Assembly (NCBI GenBank): GCA_964493985.1
Contig: CAZBQL010000001.1
Coordinates: 1 to 64,000, forward strand
From: MGML01 sp964493985
Lineage (GTDB): Bacteria > Chloroflexota > Dehalococcoidia > Dehalococcoidales > UBA2162
Direction of reading: 5' to 3'
Length of the DNA stretch: 64,000 nucleotides
This document shows, in pieces, positions 34,791 through 43,230 of the stretch; positions within the stretch are counted from its first letter, which is position 1, and each line of letters opens with the position of its first letter. The translations under genes were made by a program, and so were the position numbers. The notes beneath the pieces are model-generated. The model saw only the letters and a program-made list of their open reading frames with translations. It searched no databases and was not told the DNA's origin.

Positions 34791-35195
34791 TCAAAAACCG
34801 AAATCAGGCCTTCCTACCACCAGGAGCAGGATTAGTATTGCCGCGTTGATGAGTATTGCGAAAAGTCCCTTATTGGCCAGCTCTTTCATTTTCCCGTCCC
34901 ACATGAGAATCACGAGAAGCGATGAAAAAGCCGCAGCACCGACGGTGATCCACACCCAGGCTGTCTGTTTCGCAAATATGAAAACTCCACCGACGATGAA
35001 AACCAGAGCCGCCGCTACACAGGAAACACCGGCTATTACACGGGTCGCTTTGTTCCCGAACGGCCTGGAAAACACCCAGGAGTTCTCCGGCCAGGTCATC
35101 CCCTCACCGAGTTGATACCATTTCATGCTCTGGCCCAGGTACAGAAGGTGTACCAGACCATGCAGTATAAGAAATACCGCAACCGCTATATTCAT
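34791..35195 (-). CDS. Small integral membrane protein, unknown function
   Basis: A 134-residue protein with four predicted membrane spans (about residues 3-20, 51-73, 80-98 and 112-130). No domain is recognised. The first helix contains HGLVHLLYLG, where paired histidines could bind a metal or haem, but that is speculation. The gene is 27 bp downstream of the bicupin gene on the same strand, so the two are probably co-transcribed. Confidence 0.7.
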   Translation of the reverse strand: MNIAVAVFLILHGLVHLLYLGQSMKWYQLGEGMTWPENSWVFSRPFGNKATRVIAGVSCVAAALVFIVGGVFIFAKQTAWVWITVGAAAFSSLLVILMWDGKMKELANKGLFAILINAAILILLLVVGRPDFGF

Positions 35196-35222
35196 TCACT
35201 ATCTCACTCTCCGAATATGATG

Positions 35223-36137
35223 CTACTGTCTATGCGAGCCCGTGTACGTTCCGGTAGGACCAGCGGTAAAGACCAGGGTAGGTTTCACAATAGCATGGAA
35301 TTTCCAGGGACAATGGTTCAGGTTCTTCGGAATACATACCATCGCACTGCCGTTGATATCATATGTATCTCCGCCGAGAACTATGCTCATTTTCCCGCTT
35401 TCCATATCATACGGATTATCCTGGTCACATACTGCCATGGCGATCAGTTCTTCCCATTCGTGATTGTGGACCTGTGCCGGAGCCTGACCGGTGCCTTTGT
35501 ATATCCAGACGAAATCGACGTAAAAAGAGCCTTCTGCCACGTTATCCTCAAGGTGCATGACACGGGCGCCTTCAAGGTCCGAATCAGGCGGTCGCTGGGG
35601 TGGAGTACCACCACCCGGACCGAATTCTGCAACCTCAGTGATGACCCGGCATTTCGGTTCAAGTCCCGCCGCTTCTTCTTCGGTGATTGCTTTGCGCGTA
35701 TATACGGTCGAAGGAGATATCGTTCCGAAGAATATTGGCCTGTCTATCCTGTTGAAAATTATAGGACAGTGGGCGGCGCCGGCAGGGACAAATATAAGGC
35801 AGGTCTTTGTTATTTTCTGCTCTTTCCCGTCAAGCCAGATGGTTATCTCGCCGCACAGGTCCTGGGGATTCGCCTGGTCGGAACCGATAAAAGCGATTAC
35901 CTCCGGAAACTCATGAATGTGCGGTTCTTCCACCTTATCCTCAGATGCGCCTTTCCAGAGCCAGACGGCATCCGCGTAAAACATGTCCGGTATGACTTCA
36001 CTGTCTACCTGCATGATATGGGTAGACTCGATAGTGGACTTTCTCTTCGGTCTTTCGTCCTCCATTTTAGCCCGGATTTCCGGCGGAACGGGCTTCGGTT
36101 CGGTGACAATATACTTCGAATACTTCATCTTGGTCAT
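35223..36137 (-). CDS. Bicupin protein (paralogue A)
   Basis: A 304-residue protein with two cupin repeats. Repeat 1 shows EPHIHEFPEVIAFIG and FVPAGAAHCP; repeat 2 shows QVHNHEWEELIAMAV and IPKNLNHCPW. The H-x-H-x(3-4)-E ... H pattern would bind a divalent metal in each half. The N-terminal MTKMKYSKYIVTEPK resembles the KYSKYIVTDLK start of the bicupin at 50.9-51.8 kb, so they are paralogues. The reaction is unknown. Located between the MazEF module and a membrane protein. Confidence 0.8.
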   Translation of the reverse strand: MTKMKYSKYIVTEPKPVPPEIRAKMEDERPKRKSTIESTHIMQVDSEVIPDMFYADAVWLWKGASEDKVEEPHIHEFPEVIAFIGSDQANPQDLCGEITIWLDGKEQKITKTCLIFVPAGAAHCPIIFNRIDRPIFFGTISPSTVYTRKAITEEEAAGLEPKCRVITEVAEFGPGGGTPPQRPPDSDLEGARVMHLEDNVAEGSFYVDFVWIYKGTGQAPAQVHNHEWEELIAMAVCDQDNPYDMESGKMSIVLGGDTYDINGSAMVCIPKNLNHCPWKFHAIVKPTLVFTAGPTGTYTGSHRQ

Positions 36138-36225
36138 AGTTTCCCCCTTTTTATCATTTTCACTTGATTTTCCCGATTATAACACACCCGTGATGCAGAT
36201 ATGGAGACCCTGTATTATTTACTCA

Positions 36226-36275
36226 TTGAGATCTAGAGTTATTACACGTATAATACACGTATAGAGGATCTAGAT
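36226..36275 (+). promoter_or_regulatory. mazEF-type promoter with operator repeats
   Basis: TTGAGA (36226-36231), 17 bp and TATAAT (36249-36254) form a near-perfect promoter. Two copies of ACACGTATA (36244-36252 and 36255-36263) cover the -10 box, and GATCTAGA elements flank the region (36230 and 36268). This layout is expected for autorepression by the antitoxin. Confidence 0.7.
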
Positions 36276-36506
36276 ATGCAGAAAAAATTAACCATTACAA
36301 TTAGCGAGGATGTCTATATTGGTCTTCGTGAAAACATAGGACCGCGGAAAATAAGCAAGTTCATTGAGGAGCTGGTCAGGCCTTATGTTATCCGTCCTGA
36401 CCTGGAATCGGCTTACGCTGCAATGGCCCGGGATGAGGAGCGAGAAAAAGAAGTTGCGGAGTGGGCGGAGGTTACTTTTCAGGACTTAACCGATGAAACG
36501 GTGTGA
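36276..36506 (+). CDS. MazE/ribbon-helix-helix-type antitoxin
   Basis: A 76-residue protein whose N-terminus (KKLTITISEDVYIGLRENIG) is a ribbon-helix-helix DNA-binding motif; the acidic C-terminal part (MARDEEREKEVAEWAEVTF) would wrap the toxin. The stop overlaps the toxin gene by 14 bp. It presumably represses its own promoter through the ACACGTATA repeats. Confidence 0.88.
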   Translation: MQKKLTITISEDVYIGLRENIGPRKISKFIEELVRPYVIRPDLESAYAAMARDEEREKEVAEWAEVTFQDLTDETV

Positions 36507-36816
36507 AGTATGGTGGGTTAATTCCGATCCTTCCATTGGTGGAGAAATCCAGAAGAGCCGACCCGCTGTAATCGTCAGCAATGATGCCTCGAACAAATTT
36601 CTCAACAGGGTCCAGGTCGTTCCTCTGACCAGCAACACTGAGCGCCTTTATCCAAGCGAAGCCCTGGTAACAATCGATGGGAGAAAAAGCAAAGCCATGG
36701 CCGATCAGTTAGCGACGGTGAGTAAGTCCAGGCTATCAAGCTGCGCGGGTGCCATTTCACCGGAAGATATGCACAAGTTGGAAAAAGCCATTAAAATACA
36801 GTTAGCTCTCGATTAG
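36493..36816 (+). CDS. mazF: MazF/PemK-family mRNA interferase toxin
   Basis: A 107-residue toxin of the PemK/MazF fold that cleaves RNA at short sequences. Signatures: KRCEVWWVNSDPSIGGEIQKSRPAVIVSND (with the conserved G-x-E-x(3)-RP), VQVVPLTS and the ADQLATVSKSRL segment. It overlaps its antitoxin gene, as is normal for these modules. Confidence 0.94.
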   Translation: MKRCEVWWVNSDPSIGGEIQKSRPAVIVSNDASNKFLNRVQVVPLTSNTERLYPSEALVTIDGRKSKAMADQLATVSKSRLSSCAGAISPEDMHKLEKAIKIQLALD

Positions 36817-36942
36817 GATACTGCGCGAATACCTGCCGTGCCAGTTCACGGGTATTTTATTGCGTGGAAAGTGAAATATTGTTAGAATGAATTTCGGGCG
36901 CAGGTTAAAATGAAGCTCCGGAGGGAGACACCTGCCACTAAA

Positions 36943-37093
36943 AAACGAATACTCGAAAAAAGTCTTAAATAGTCTCATTTACGTAATTGGTTACAAGAGC
37001 AAACAATAGTAGGTTAAGAATCGGACACTCGTAATGGGCGCAAAATAGTTACAAGAGCAAGTCATAGCTTAATAAAAACCGAATACTCGTAAT
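36943..37093. repeat. Degenerate tandem repeat, about 58-nt unit, upstream of tRNA-Arg
   Basis: GTTACAAGAGCAA occurs at 36990-37002 and 37048-37060 (period 58), each followed about 30 bases later by a GGACACTCGTAAT / GAATACTCGTAAT element (37023-37035, 37081-37093). A further GAATACTCG lies at about 36948. The units are imperfect and end just before the tRNA gene. Confidence 0.55.
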
Positions 37094-37106
37094 AAGTTTG
37101 GAAAAA

Positions 37107-37182
37107 GCCCCTGTAGCTCAGAGGATAGAGCAACGGTTTCCTAAACCGTGTGTCGTGCGTTCGAGTCGCACCAGGGGTACCA
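37107..37182 (+). tRNA. tRNA-Arg (anticodon CCT)
   Basis: Acceptor GCCCCTG (37107-37113) pairs with CAGGGGT (37172-37178, one G-U), discriminator A and an encoded CCA. D-arm GCTC...GAGC. Anticodon stem ACGGT/ACCGT with loop TTCCTAA, anticodon CCT. T-arm GTGCG-TTCGAGT-CGCAC. Confidence 0.96.
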
Positions 37183-37195
37183 ACGAAATTTGTGC

Positions 37196-37222
37196 AAACT
37201 GGTAACAATGTTACCAGTTTTT
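37196..37222 (+). terminator. Intrinsic terminator after tRNA-Arg
   Basis: An 11-bp perfect stem AAACTGGTAAC / GTTACCAGTTT with a 3-nt AAT loop, followed by T residues. Confidence 0.85.
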
Positions 37223-37504
37223 GTCTCAAATTGTCCGCAGAATTTAATAGTATTTCTTTCAAATAAGCCTGCAATCAAGTATTACTTTTCCTGATTGCGC
37301 AGTTGCGATTCCCGGGCTAACCGACCGGATATGCCTGAGCCTTTCAAGCGGGTATTCTTAAAATAACTTTTACTTAATTTGTGAAGTAATTTACGGCTGT
37401 AAAAAATAGTAACTATATTGAACCGCATCTGCCCGAATAATGAAGGACGTTTATTTTAAGGTTTGGCTTCATTTTATTGAAGCGTATCACGGGAATACCT
37501 GGAT
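37223..37504. other. Intergenic region between tRNA-Arg terminator and ABC transporter gene
   Basis: AT-rich, about 280 bp. I see no open frame with a ribosome-binding site, no clear hairpin with T-run, and no repeat. Confidence 0.4.
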
Positions 37505-39175
37505 TTATGACTCGCCGAGAGATGAAGCGGAATTGAGAAGCTGCCTGGTATAACCCTGCCGGGGTGAAGTGACTATTTCGTTTGAAGGTCCTTCTTCGAT
37601 AATCTTTCCGTTGAGCATAACTGCGATCCTGTCACTGACTTTCCTTGCGGCGGCAATATCGTGGGTTATATACAGCATGCTCAATCCTCTTTGTTCCTGG
37701 AGATTGAGCAACAGCTTGAGGATTTTCGCCCCGACGCTGGCATCGAGGAAAGCCGTCGGTTCATCAGCGATAAGCAAATCGGGGCCCAGTACCAGCGCCC
37801 TGGCGATGGCAACCCTCTGCAGTTCACCGCCACTCAGGTGGTGTGGGTAGGTATTGATAAACGCTTCGGTTTGTGGCAATTCGACTTCCCCGATTGTCTT
37901 GATAGCCTTTTCTTTCCTCTCCTGCTCATTGCCGATTTGCTGAATTAACAGAGGTTCCATCACCGATTCCAGGACTGACAGGCGGTGACTCAACGATTCT
38001 CCCGGGTTCTGGAATATCATCTGCACCCTTTTATAAAAGTCCTTTTTCCTGACTGTAATCTCCTTTCCTTCCAGGTATATTGAACCTCCCGATTGGGGAT
38101 ACAGTCCCATAATCGTTTTAGCAAGTGTTGTCTTCCCAGAGCCACTCTGCCCTACCAGCGCCAGTGTTTCACCGGCGTCTATGTGCAGGTCCACCGAATC
38201 GACCGCTTTCAATGAACCGAACGACTTCGACAAGCCTGACATGGAAAGGAGAGTAATGATACCACCGCGGTGGCAGGCGACTGACCTTTCCTGACTTTGG
38301 ATAAGCTCCGGCACCCATTCCCGGCAGATATCGATCGCCTGGGTGCAGCGAGGGTGGAAGGGACAGCCACTCACCGGTCGGGTCATCCTTCCTTTTATGC
38401 CCTGCAGGTCTTTCACCGTCGTCATATTTGGATAAGCTCGGATCAAAGCTCGGGTATAAGGATGTCGCGGCGTACGCAACAATTCGGCAATTGGTCCCGA
38501 TTCGATAATTCTACCTCCGTAAAGAACAGCGAGTCTTTCCGATAACCTGGCGGCTGTATCCAGGTCATGAGTTATTACCAGCCTAGTACGCTTATCGGTA
38601 ACCTGCCTCAGTAAATCACCAAGTTCCCTCCTGGTAGTTACGTCAAGTGAAGAAAGAGGTTCATCCAGAATCAGCAGGTCGGGATCATTTGCCATTGCCA
38701 TTGCCAGCAGTACCCGCTGCTGTTCACCACCGCTGAGCTGGTGAGGATAAGCGTTAAACCGGTCCTGCCGGATTCCGAACCGTTCTAATAACTCACCAGC
38801 CCTGGCACGGGCATTTTTCTTCTTCATAATTCCGTGTTCGATTATCGACTCGGATACCTGTTCCAGAATTGGATAGACCGGGTCAAGTATGTTATTCACG
38901 TTCTGGAACACCATAGCGATCTGGTTCCACCTTATCTCCCGCATCTCTTTATCCGAAAGCGTTAACAGGTCTTTACTGTCATTTAAGCTAATACTACCCT
39001 GCACATTTCCTTCCGTCAGGCGCATAATACTCAGTCCCAGGGTGGTCTTTCCGGCGCCGGACTCACCGATGATTGCCAACGATTCTCCATCGGCTAATTC
39101 AAGGTTTAGTCCGTTCAGAATCCTGTCATTGCCATAGCTAACCTTCAGGTCCTCAATCTCAAGCAACTGCTTCAC
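37505..39175 (-). CDS. ABC transporter, fused double ATPase of the peptide/nickel (Opp/Dpp/Nik) type
   Basis: A 556-residue fusion of the two nucleotide-binding subunits normally encoded as DppD and DppF. The first domain has Walker A GESGAGKTT near residue 38, LSGGEQQRV and LLILDEPLSSLD; the linker carries the Opp-type cysteine motif CPFHPRCTQAIDIC. The second domain has GQSGSGKTT near residue 348, LSGGELQRV and LLIADEPTAFLD. It is the last gene of the FmdE-SBP-TrmO-permease cluster and overlaps the upstream permease gene by 17 bp. It powers import of peptides, nickel or a metallophore. Confidence 0.93.
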   Translation of the reverse strand: MKQLLEIEDLKVSYGNDRILNGLNLELADGESLAIIGESGAGKTTLGLSIMRLTEGNVQGSISLNDSKDLLTLSDKEMREIRWNQIAMVFQNVNNILDPVYPILEQVSESIIEHGIMKKKNARARAGELLERFGIRQDRFNAYPHQLSGGEQQRVLLAMAMANDPDLLILDEPLSSLDVTTRRELGDLLRQVTDKRTRLVITHDLDTAARLSERLAVLYGGRIIESGPIAELLRTPRHPYTRALIRAYPNMTTVKDLQGIKGRMTRPVSGCPFHPRCTQAIDICREWVPELIQSQERSVACHRGGIITLLSMSGLSKSFGSLKAVDSVDLHIDAGETLALVGQSGSGKTTLAKTIMGLYPQSGGSIYLEGKEITVRKKDFYKRVQMIFQNPGESLSHRLSVLESVMEPLLIQQIGNEQERKEKAIKTIGEVELPQTEAFINTYPHHLSGGELQRVAIARALVLGPDLLIADEPTAFLDASVGAKILKLLLNLQEQRGLSMLYITHDIAAARKVSDRIAVMLNGKIIEEGPSNEIVTSPRQGYTRQLLNSASSLGES

Positions 39176-40004
39176 CTCTCAGCCTGGGATCGAGAATTGA
39201 TTCGGCGGCGTGACTGACGAAGGTAAGACCGATTATCGTCAGCGAAAGCGCTACTCCGGCTGGAACGAGCCACCATTGCCAGACATCCAGATAACTGAAT
39301 CTCATCGCGTCCCGCATCATCACACCCCAGCTTATAGACATCGGGTCGGTGATACCGAGGAATGCCAGGCCGGCTTCCAAGAAAACAGCCCTCCTGACAC
39401 CGTAAATAAACTCCACGAGCAGGATCGGTGTAAGGTCAGGCAGGATGTGGTGACAGGCAATATAGAACCGGCCGGCACCGAATCCCCTGGCAGCATTCAC
39501 ATGTCCCTGTTCTTTCAGTGACAGCGCCTGCCCCCGAATGACCCTGGCACCTCCCTGCCAGCTTAGTGTCGAAAGCATAAGAATGAGTACGGGTAATGAT
39601 GGTTTAATATAGGCGGCAACGAGTATTACTACTATCACTACGGGAATCACAATAAATGCGTCGACGACTCGCATAACAATACGGTCATATATCCCACCGA
39701 TTATTGCCGAAGATACTCCGAAAAATACACTCAACAACAAACTGATAAAACCAACACCGAAGCCCACCAGCAGTGACGTACGGGCTCCGTACAGTAACTG
39801 GCTCCAGATATCCTGGCCGACATGATTAGTTCCCAGCAAGTGCCCGCTATAAGGTGAAAGCAGGGAATCCGCCGATTGCTGACCGGGGTCGTAACTGCTG
39901 AATACCGGCGCCATCAGAGCCATCAGGATCACCAGCAGTAATAACAGGAGTCCGACTTTTCCGGCCCTGCTTTTCTTTATTTCTTTTTTTATACTAATAT
40001 GCAT
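39159..40004 (-). CDS. ABC transporter permease, DppC/NikC type
   Basis: A 281-residue permease with an N-terminal segment (about 20-40) and five further spans in the BPD_transp_1 domain. The EAA-type loop reads ARGFGAGRFYIACHHILPDLTPILL. The N-terminal region includes the OppC-type DPGQQSADSLLSPYSGHLLGTN... segment with GQDIWSQLLYGARTS. It overlaps both neighbours, so the ABC genes form one coupled unit. Confidence 0.93.
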   Translation of the reverse strand: MHISIKKEIKKSRAGKVGLLLLLLVILMALMAPVFSSYDPGQQSADSLLSPYSGHLLGTNHVGQDIWSQLLYGARTSLLVGFGVGFISLLLSVFFGVSSAIIGGIYDRIVMRVVDAFIVIPVVIVVILVAAYIKPSLPVLILMLSTLSWQGGARVIRGQALSLKEQGHVNAARGFGAGRFYIACHHILPDLTPILLVEFIYGVRRAVFLEAGLAFLGITDPMSISWGVMMRDAMRFSYLDVWQWWLVPAGVALSLTIIGLTFVSHAAESILDPRLRGEAVA

Positions 40005-40965
40005 ACTTTATCCTCGGATCAAGCTTCGGATAAAGGAAATCTACGACAAAGTTAGCCACGAGTACAGAGACTGCTACCATTAGAAATATGCCCTGTATGA
40101 GCGGATAATCACGGGTAAGCAATGCCTGATAAGTCAGGTAACCTATACCAGGGTAGGCAAAGACCAGTTCGATGAATAATGCGCCGGTGACCACTCTGCC
40201 AAACCAGATACCGGTCACGGTCAGTACCGGTAGCATCGAATTTCTCCCGGCGTGCCGGTATTTCAGAGTTTTTTCGGAAAGCCCCTTAGCCCTGGAAGTC
40301 AGCATGAAAGGTGCTTTCAGCACCGTAATCATTGTATTTCGAGTGAGTAGATAACCGCCGGCGAGATGCGCCAGAGTCAGAGCGGCTACCGGCAGCGCTG
40401 CATGCTTGATAACATCGATAAAGAGGGAAAAACCGCTGAGGCCGGAATACGGTGTTATCGCCCCGGCAAGGGGCGCCAGTCTCAACGTAACGCCGAATAT
40501 AATCAGCAGTATCAATCCTATGAAGAAGTCGGGAAATCCGTTCAGACTCATCAGCCCGGCAAGCATGGCATGGTCGGTCTTCGAACCGCGCCGCCATCCG
40601 GACTCTATCCCCAGTACGATACCCAGCAACGTGGATAATATCAGGGAAGTTCCGACGATCAGAAGTGTCCAGGGCAAGCTCCCCATAATAACGCTTAATA
40701 CCGGCGCATTATAGTAATATGAATATCCCAGATCACCCCGGAAAAGCGCTGATATATACGCTCCGAACTGTGACAACAGCGGCTCATTCATAGCGAGACG
40801 TTCCATCAGGTGCGCTTTTAACTCCGGAGTCATGGCAATAAGCGCTTCGTCTCCATATATTGCCGAGAACGGATCGCCGGGCATCAGTCGGGGTAAAAGG
40901 AAATTAAGCGTAAGAATAATCAGAAAAGCAACGCCATACGTTACCAGATTACGCTTTTCAGTCAT
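39994..40965 (-). CDS. ABC transporter permease, DppB/NikB type
   Basis: A 323-residue permease with six predicted spans. The family N-terminus (LPRLMPGDPFSAIYGD) and the EAA loop (RAKGLSEKTLKYRHAGRNSMLPVLTV) are visible, as is the C-terminal FVVDFLYPKLDPRIKYAY ending typical of DppB. It follows the TrmO-like gene by 22 bp. Confidence 0.93.
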   Translation of the reverse strand: MTEKRNLVTYGVAFLIILTLNFLLPRLMPGDPFSAIYGDEALIAMTPELKAHLMERLAMNEPLLSQFGAYISALFRGDLGYSYYYNAPVLSVIMGSLPWTLLIVGTSLILSTLLGIVLGIESGWRRGSKTDHAMLAGLMSLNGFPDFFIGLILLIIFGVTLRLAPLAGAITPYSGLSGFSLFIDVIKHAALPVAALTLAHLAGGYLLTRNTMITVLKAPFMLTSRAKGLSEKTLKYRHAGRNSMLPVLTVTGIWFGRVVTGALFIELVFAYPGIGYLTYQALLTRDYPLIQGIFLMVAVSVLVANFVVDFLYPKLDPRIKYAY

Positions 40966-40987
40966 TTAATTGTTACCACACACTCCG

Positions 40988-41545
40988 TTATTCTCCAGTA
41001 TTATTATCAAACCGGCGATTTACCTGCTTCATCCATTCCGGTACTCTTACTTCACCTGCGTCAACACTCTCAGGATAATGAGGTTTTATATCGAGTACGG
41101 GACTTCCGTCCAGAGCATCGAGTCCCGTAACTGTAAGCACATTATTGTGTCTTCCCAGCAGGCGTACCACAGTAGCCAGTATTGTATTGGGGCGAACCGG
41201 GCTCCGGGTGGCAAAGACACCGACCAGCGGAAAGTCCCTGTTGCCGATAGGGTGTACTCTGGTCACGGAACGTCTTTCCTCAGGAAGGAGATGCGGCCAG
41301 TAGAGTATAAGAAGGTGGGAAAAACCTTCTATTCCGTCAAGAGCATCGGCGAACTCAGGATTAACGGTAATCTCAGAGGCAGAGTCACTCTGGCCTTTCA
41401 TCCGGGCAGCACGTTCCTGCCAGTTTAATTTCCCAAGTGTCTCACCCCAACTAGCGTCATTTGACCGGTTCCTGACAATGCCTATCGGCTTTAATTCGAT
41501 AATTATATTATTGTCATTATTTTCACTTTTCCCGGATTGCTCCAT
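40988..41545 (-). CDS. trmO: TrmO (TsaA/UPF0066) family protein
   Basis: A 185-residue beta-barrel SAM-binding protein. TrmO N6-methylates t6A37 in certain tRNAs; relatives also occur in metal-uptake contexts. Visible: the start IIIELKPIGIVRN, FADALDGIEGFSHLLILYWPH, the signature GVFATRSPVRPNTI, and LDALDGSPVLDIKPHYPE. It lies between the substrate-binding lipoprotein and permease genes, 12 bp from the former, which is unusual for a tRNA enzyme and hints at a role tied to the transporter. Confidence 0.9.
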   Translation of the reverse strand: MEQSGKSENNDNNIIIELKPIGIVRNRSNDASWGETLGKLNWQERAARMKGQSDSASEITVNPEFADALDGIEGFSHLLILYWPHLLPEERRSVTRVHPIGNRDFPLVGVFATRSPVRPNTILATVVRLLGRHNNVLTVTGLDALDGSPVLDIKPHYPESVDAGEVRVPEWMKQVNRRFDNNTGE

Positions 41546-41557
41546 GATACATAACTC

Positions 41558-43189
41558 CTACTTAAAAAAGCACATTCTATTCAGGGGTATTGGTATGCCT
41601 ATTGCCAGGCCGTCCATTGTATAGTAAAGATTTATATTGCCATCGTGTGCCCAGTACGACCTGGGATAATAAAGGGTCAGCGCCGGGACATCCTCGGCGT
41701 ATAGCTCCTGTATCCGGAATACCATTTCTTTTCTTTTTTCAGGGTCCATCTCGGTTAACTGGTCCTGCAGCAACTCAGTCAACTCCGCGTTGGATGTATA
41801 ACGGGCGCTGTTAAAGCCATCATCAAGTATTGTCCTCTCAAGAATGGACGGATCATAGATACCGCCATGACCGTATATGGACAGATCGAAATCCCAGGCT
41901 TCGACCTTTGAGTCGACCGTCTTGGCTTCGTAGGTCTGGAAATCAATATCGATACCGATATCCTCAAGCTGTCCTGTAATAAACTGCCCCAGGTCTTTAT
42001 AGTCGGAGGCTGCTATCAGGCTGAGTTTAAGCGGTTGGCCATCCTTAGAGTAGTAATCACCGTCCATCGAGTATCCGAGTCCCTCGATAAGCTCTTTTGC
42101 TTTGTCAGGATTGTATTCGTACTGAGGTGTGTCCGGGTAAAACCAGACGCTGGTCGGTGGCATAAGTCCGGGGCTCCCGGGGATACCCTCGCCCCGGAGC
42201 ACGATCTCTACCAGGGACTCGCGGTTAATAGCATAGGCAATAGCCTGTCTGAACTCTTTATCGGATAAAGGTTCTTTCTGATGATTGATCATCAGTTTGG
42301 CATTCCATGACGGAGGACACTCGATGACGGTAAATCCGGATGCCTTGATGTCATCGATCACTTCGACAGGAACGCTGGCAGAGTCCACCGAACCGTCCTT
42401 CAGCGCTGCCGGATTCATCTCGGGAGCTATTCTAACAAACCTTATTTCTTTTACAGCCGGTTTACCCAGATAATAATCGTCATTAGCCACGTAAAGATAT
42501 GTTCCATGTTCTTTGCTGTAATCCCCGAACTTATAAGGTCCCGTGCCAATGGTCGATTCTTCGGACTGGAACTCCTCCGGTACATCCACATTCTCCCATA
42601 TATGCTTCGGCAGTATCGGCTGAGCGCCGGCAACATCCTGGAAGAAAGATGCATAAGTCTTGCTAAGGTATATCTTTACGGTATATTTATCGAGTACTTC
42701 AACGGACTCGACGATGCTGTTATCGACCCACTGGTAAGGATGTTCTTCGGCGTAATTATAGGTGAAGGCAACATCATCGGCAGTGAATTCCACTCCGTCA
42801 TGCCACTTAACATTTTTTTGCAAAGTAAAGGTGTAGGCATTAGCCTTTTCATCGTACTCCCACTCTCTCGCCAGTTGCGGGATGAATTCGGTAGCATTCT
42901 TCCATACGAGCGTTTCGAATATATAATGCATCCTGACATAGCCAGGTCCGCGGGAGTAATGAGCGTAGGGTGAAGGAAACCCCCAGTCACCGGTCGAATC
43001 AGCTATTGTATAGGTTTCGAGCCGGGTTATAGTCCCAGCTTCGTTCGCAGGTGCCGGTTTACTCTCTGTACTCGCAGGTCCCTGTTCTTCGCCGCAGGCT
43101 GGCAGGAGCAGAAACGAAGATACCAGGAGAATTATACCAGTCACGACGGTGATACCATGTAACTTATCAGACATCTTTTTTCCTTTCAT
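41558..43189 (-). CDS. Extracellular solute-binding lipoprotein, family 5
   Basis: A 543-residue substrate-binding protein for peptides, nickel or metallophores. The N-terminus has a lipoprotein signal (VVTGIILLVSSFLLLPAC) with the lipidated cysteine near residue 32. SBP_bac_5 features: LAREWEYDEKANAYTFTLQKNVKWHDG in segments, ADDVAFTYNY, IGTGPYKF and ARYTSNAEL. The start may be the ATG at residue 6 (MSDKLHG). It is anchored outside and feeds the following permeases. Confidence 0.93.
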   Translation of the reverse strand: MKGKKMSDKLHGITVVTGIILLVSSFLLLPACGEEQGPASTESKPAPANEAGTITRLETYTIADSTGDWGFPSPYAHYSRGPGYVRMHYIFETLVWKNATEFIPQLAREWEYDEKANAYTFTLQKNVKWHDGVEFTADDVAFTYNYAEEHPYQWVDNSIVESVEVLDKYTVKIYLSKTYASFFQDVAGAQPILPKHIWENVDVPEEFQSEESTIGTGPYKFGDYSKEHGTYLYVANDDYYLGKPAVKEIRFVRIAPEMNPAALKDGSVDSASVPVEVIDDIKASGFTVIECPPSWNAKLMINHQKEPLSDKEFRQAIAYAINRESLVEIVLRGEGIPGSPGLMPPTSVWFYPDTPQYEYNPDKAKELIEGLGYSMDGDYYSKDGQPLKLSLIAASDYKDLGQFITGQLEDIGIDIDFQTYEAKTVDSKVEAWDFDLSIYGHGGIYDPSILERTILDDGFNSARYTSNAELTELLQDQLTEMDPEKRKEMVFRIQELYAEDVPALTLYYPRSYWAHDGNINLYYTMDGLAIGIPIPLNRMCFFK

Positions 43190-43230
43190 GCCGGTTTCCT
43201 GATTAAAACGGTAATACAGGTCATCTGTAT

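Noticed and set aside
35112..36167. 351-residue plus-strand frame opposite bicupin A
   Set aside because: It lies entirely antisense to a gene with clear cupin motifs, has odd R/F/H-rich composition and no ribosome-binding site.
36943..37093. CRISPR array
   Set aside because: Only two to three imperfect units with changing internal sequence, no spacer pattern and no cas genes.
37062..37274. 70-residue minus-strand frame with THDTRFRKPLLYPLSYRG
   Set aside because: It is the translated reverse of the tRNA-Arg gene; this peptide is a well-known spurious protein from tRNA sequences.
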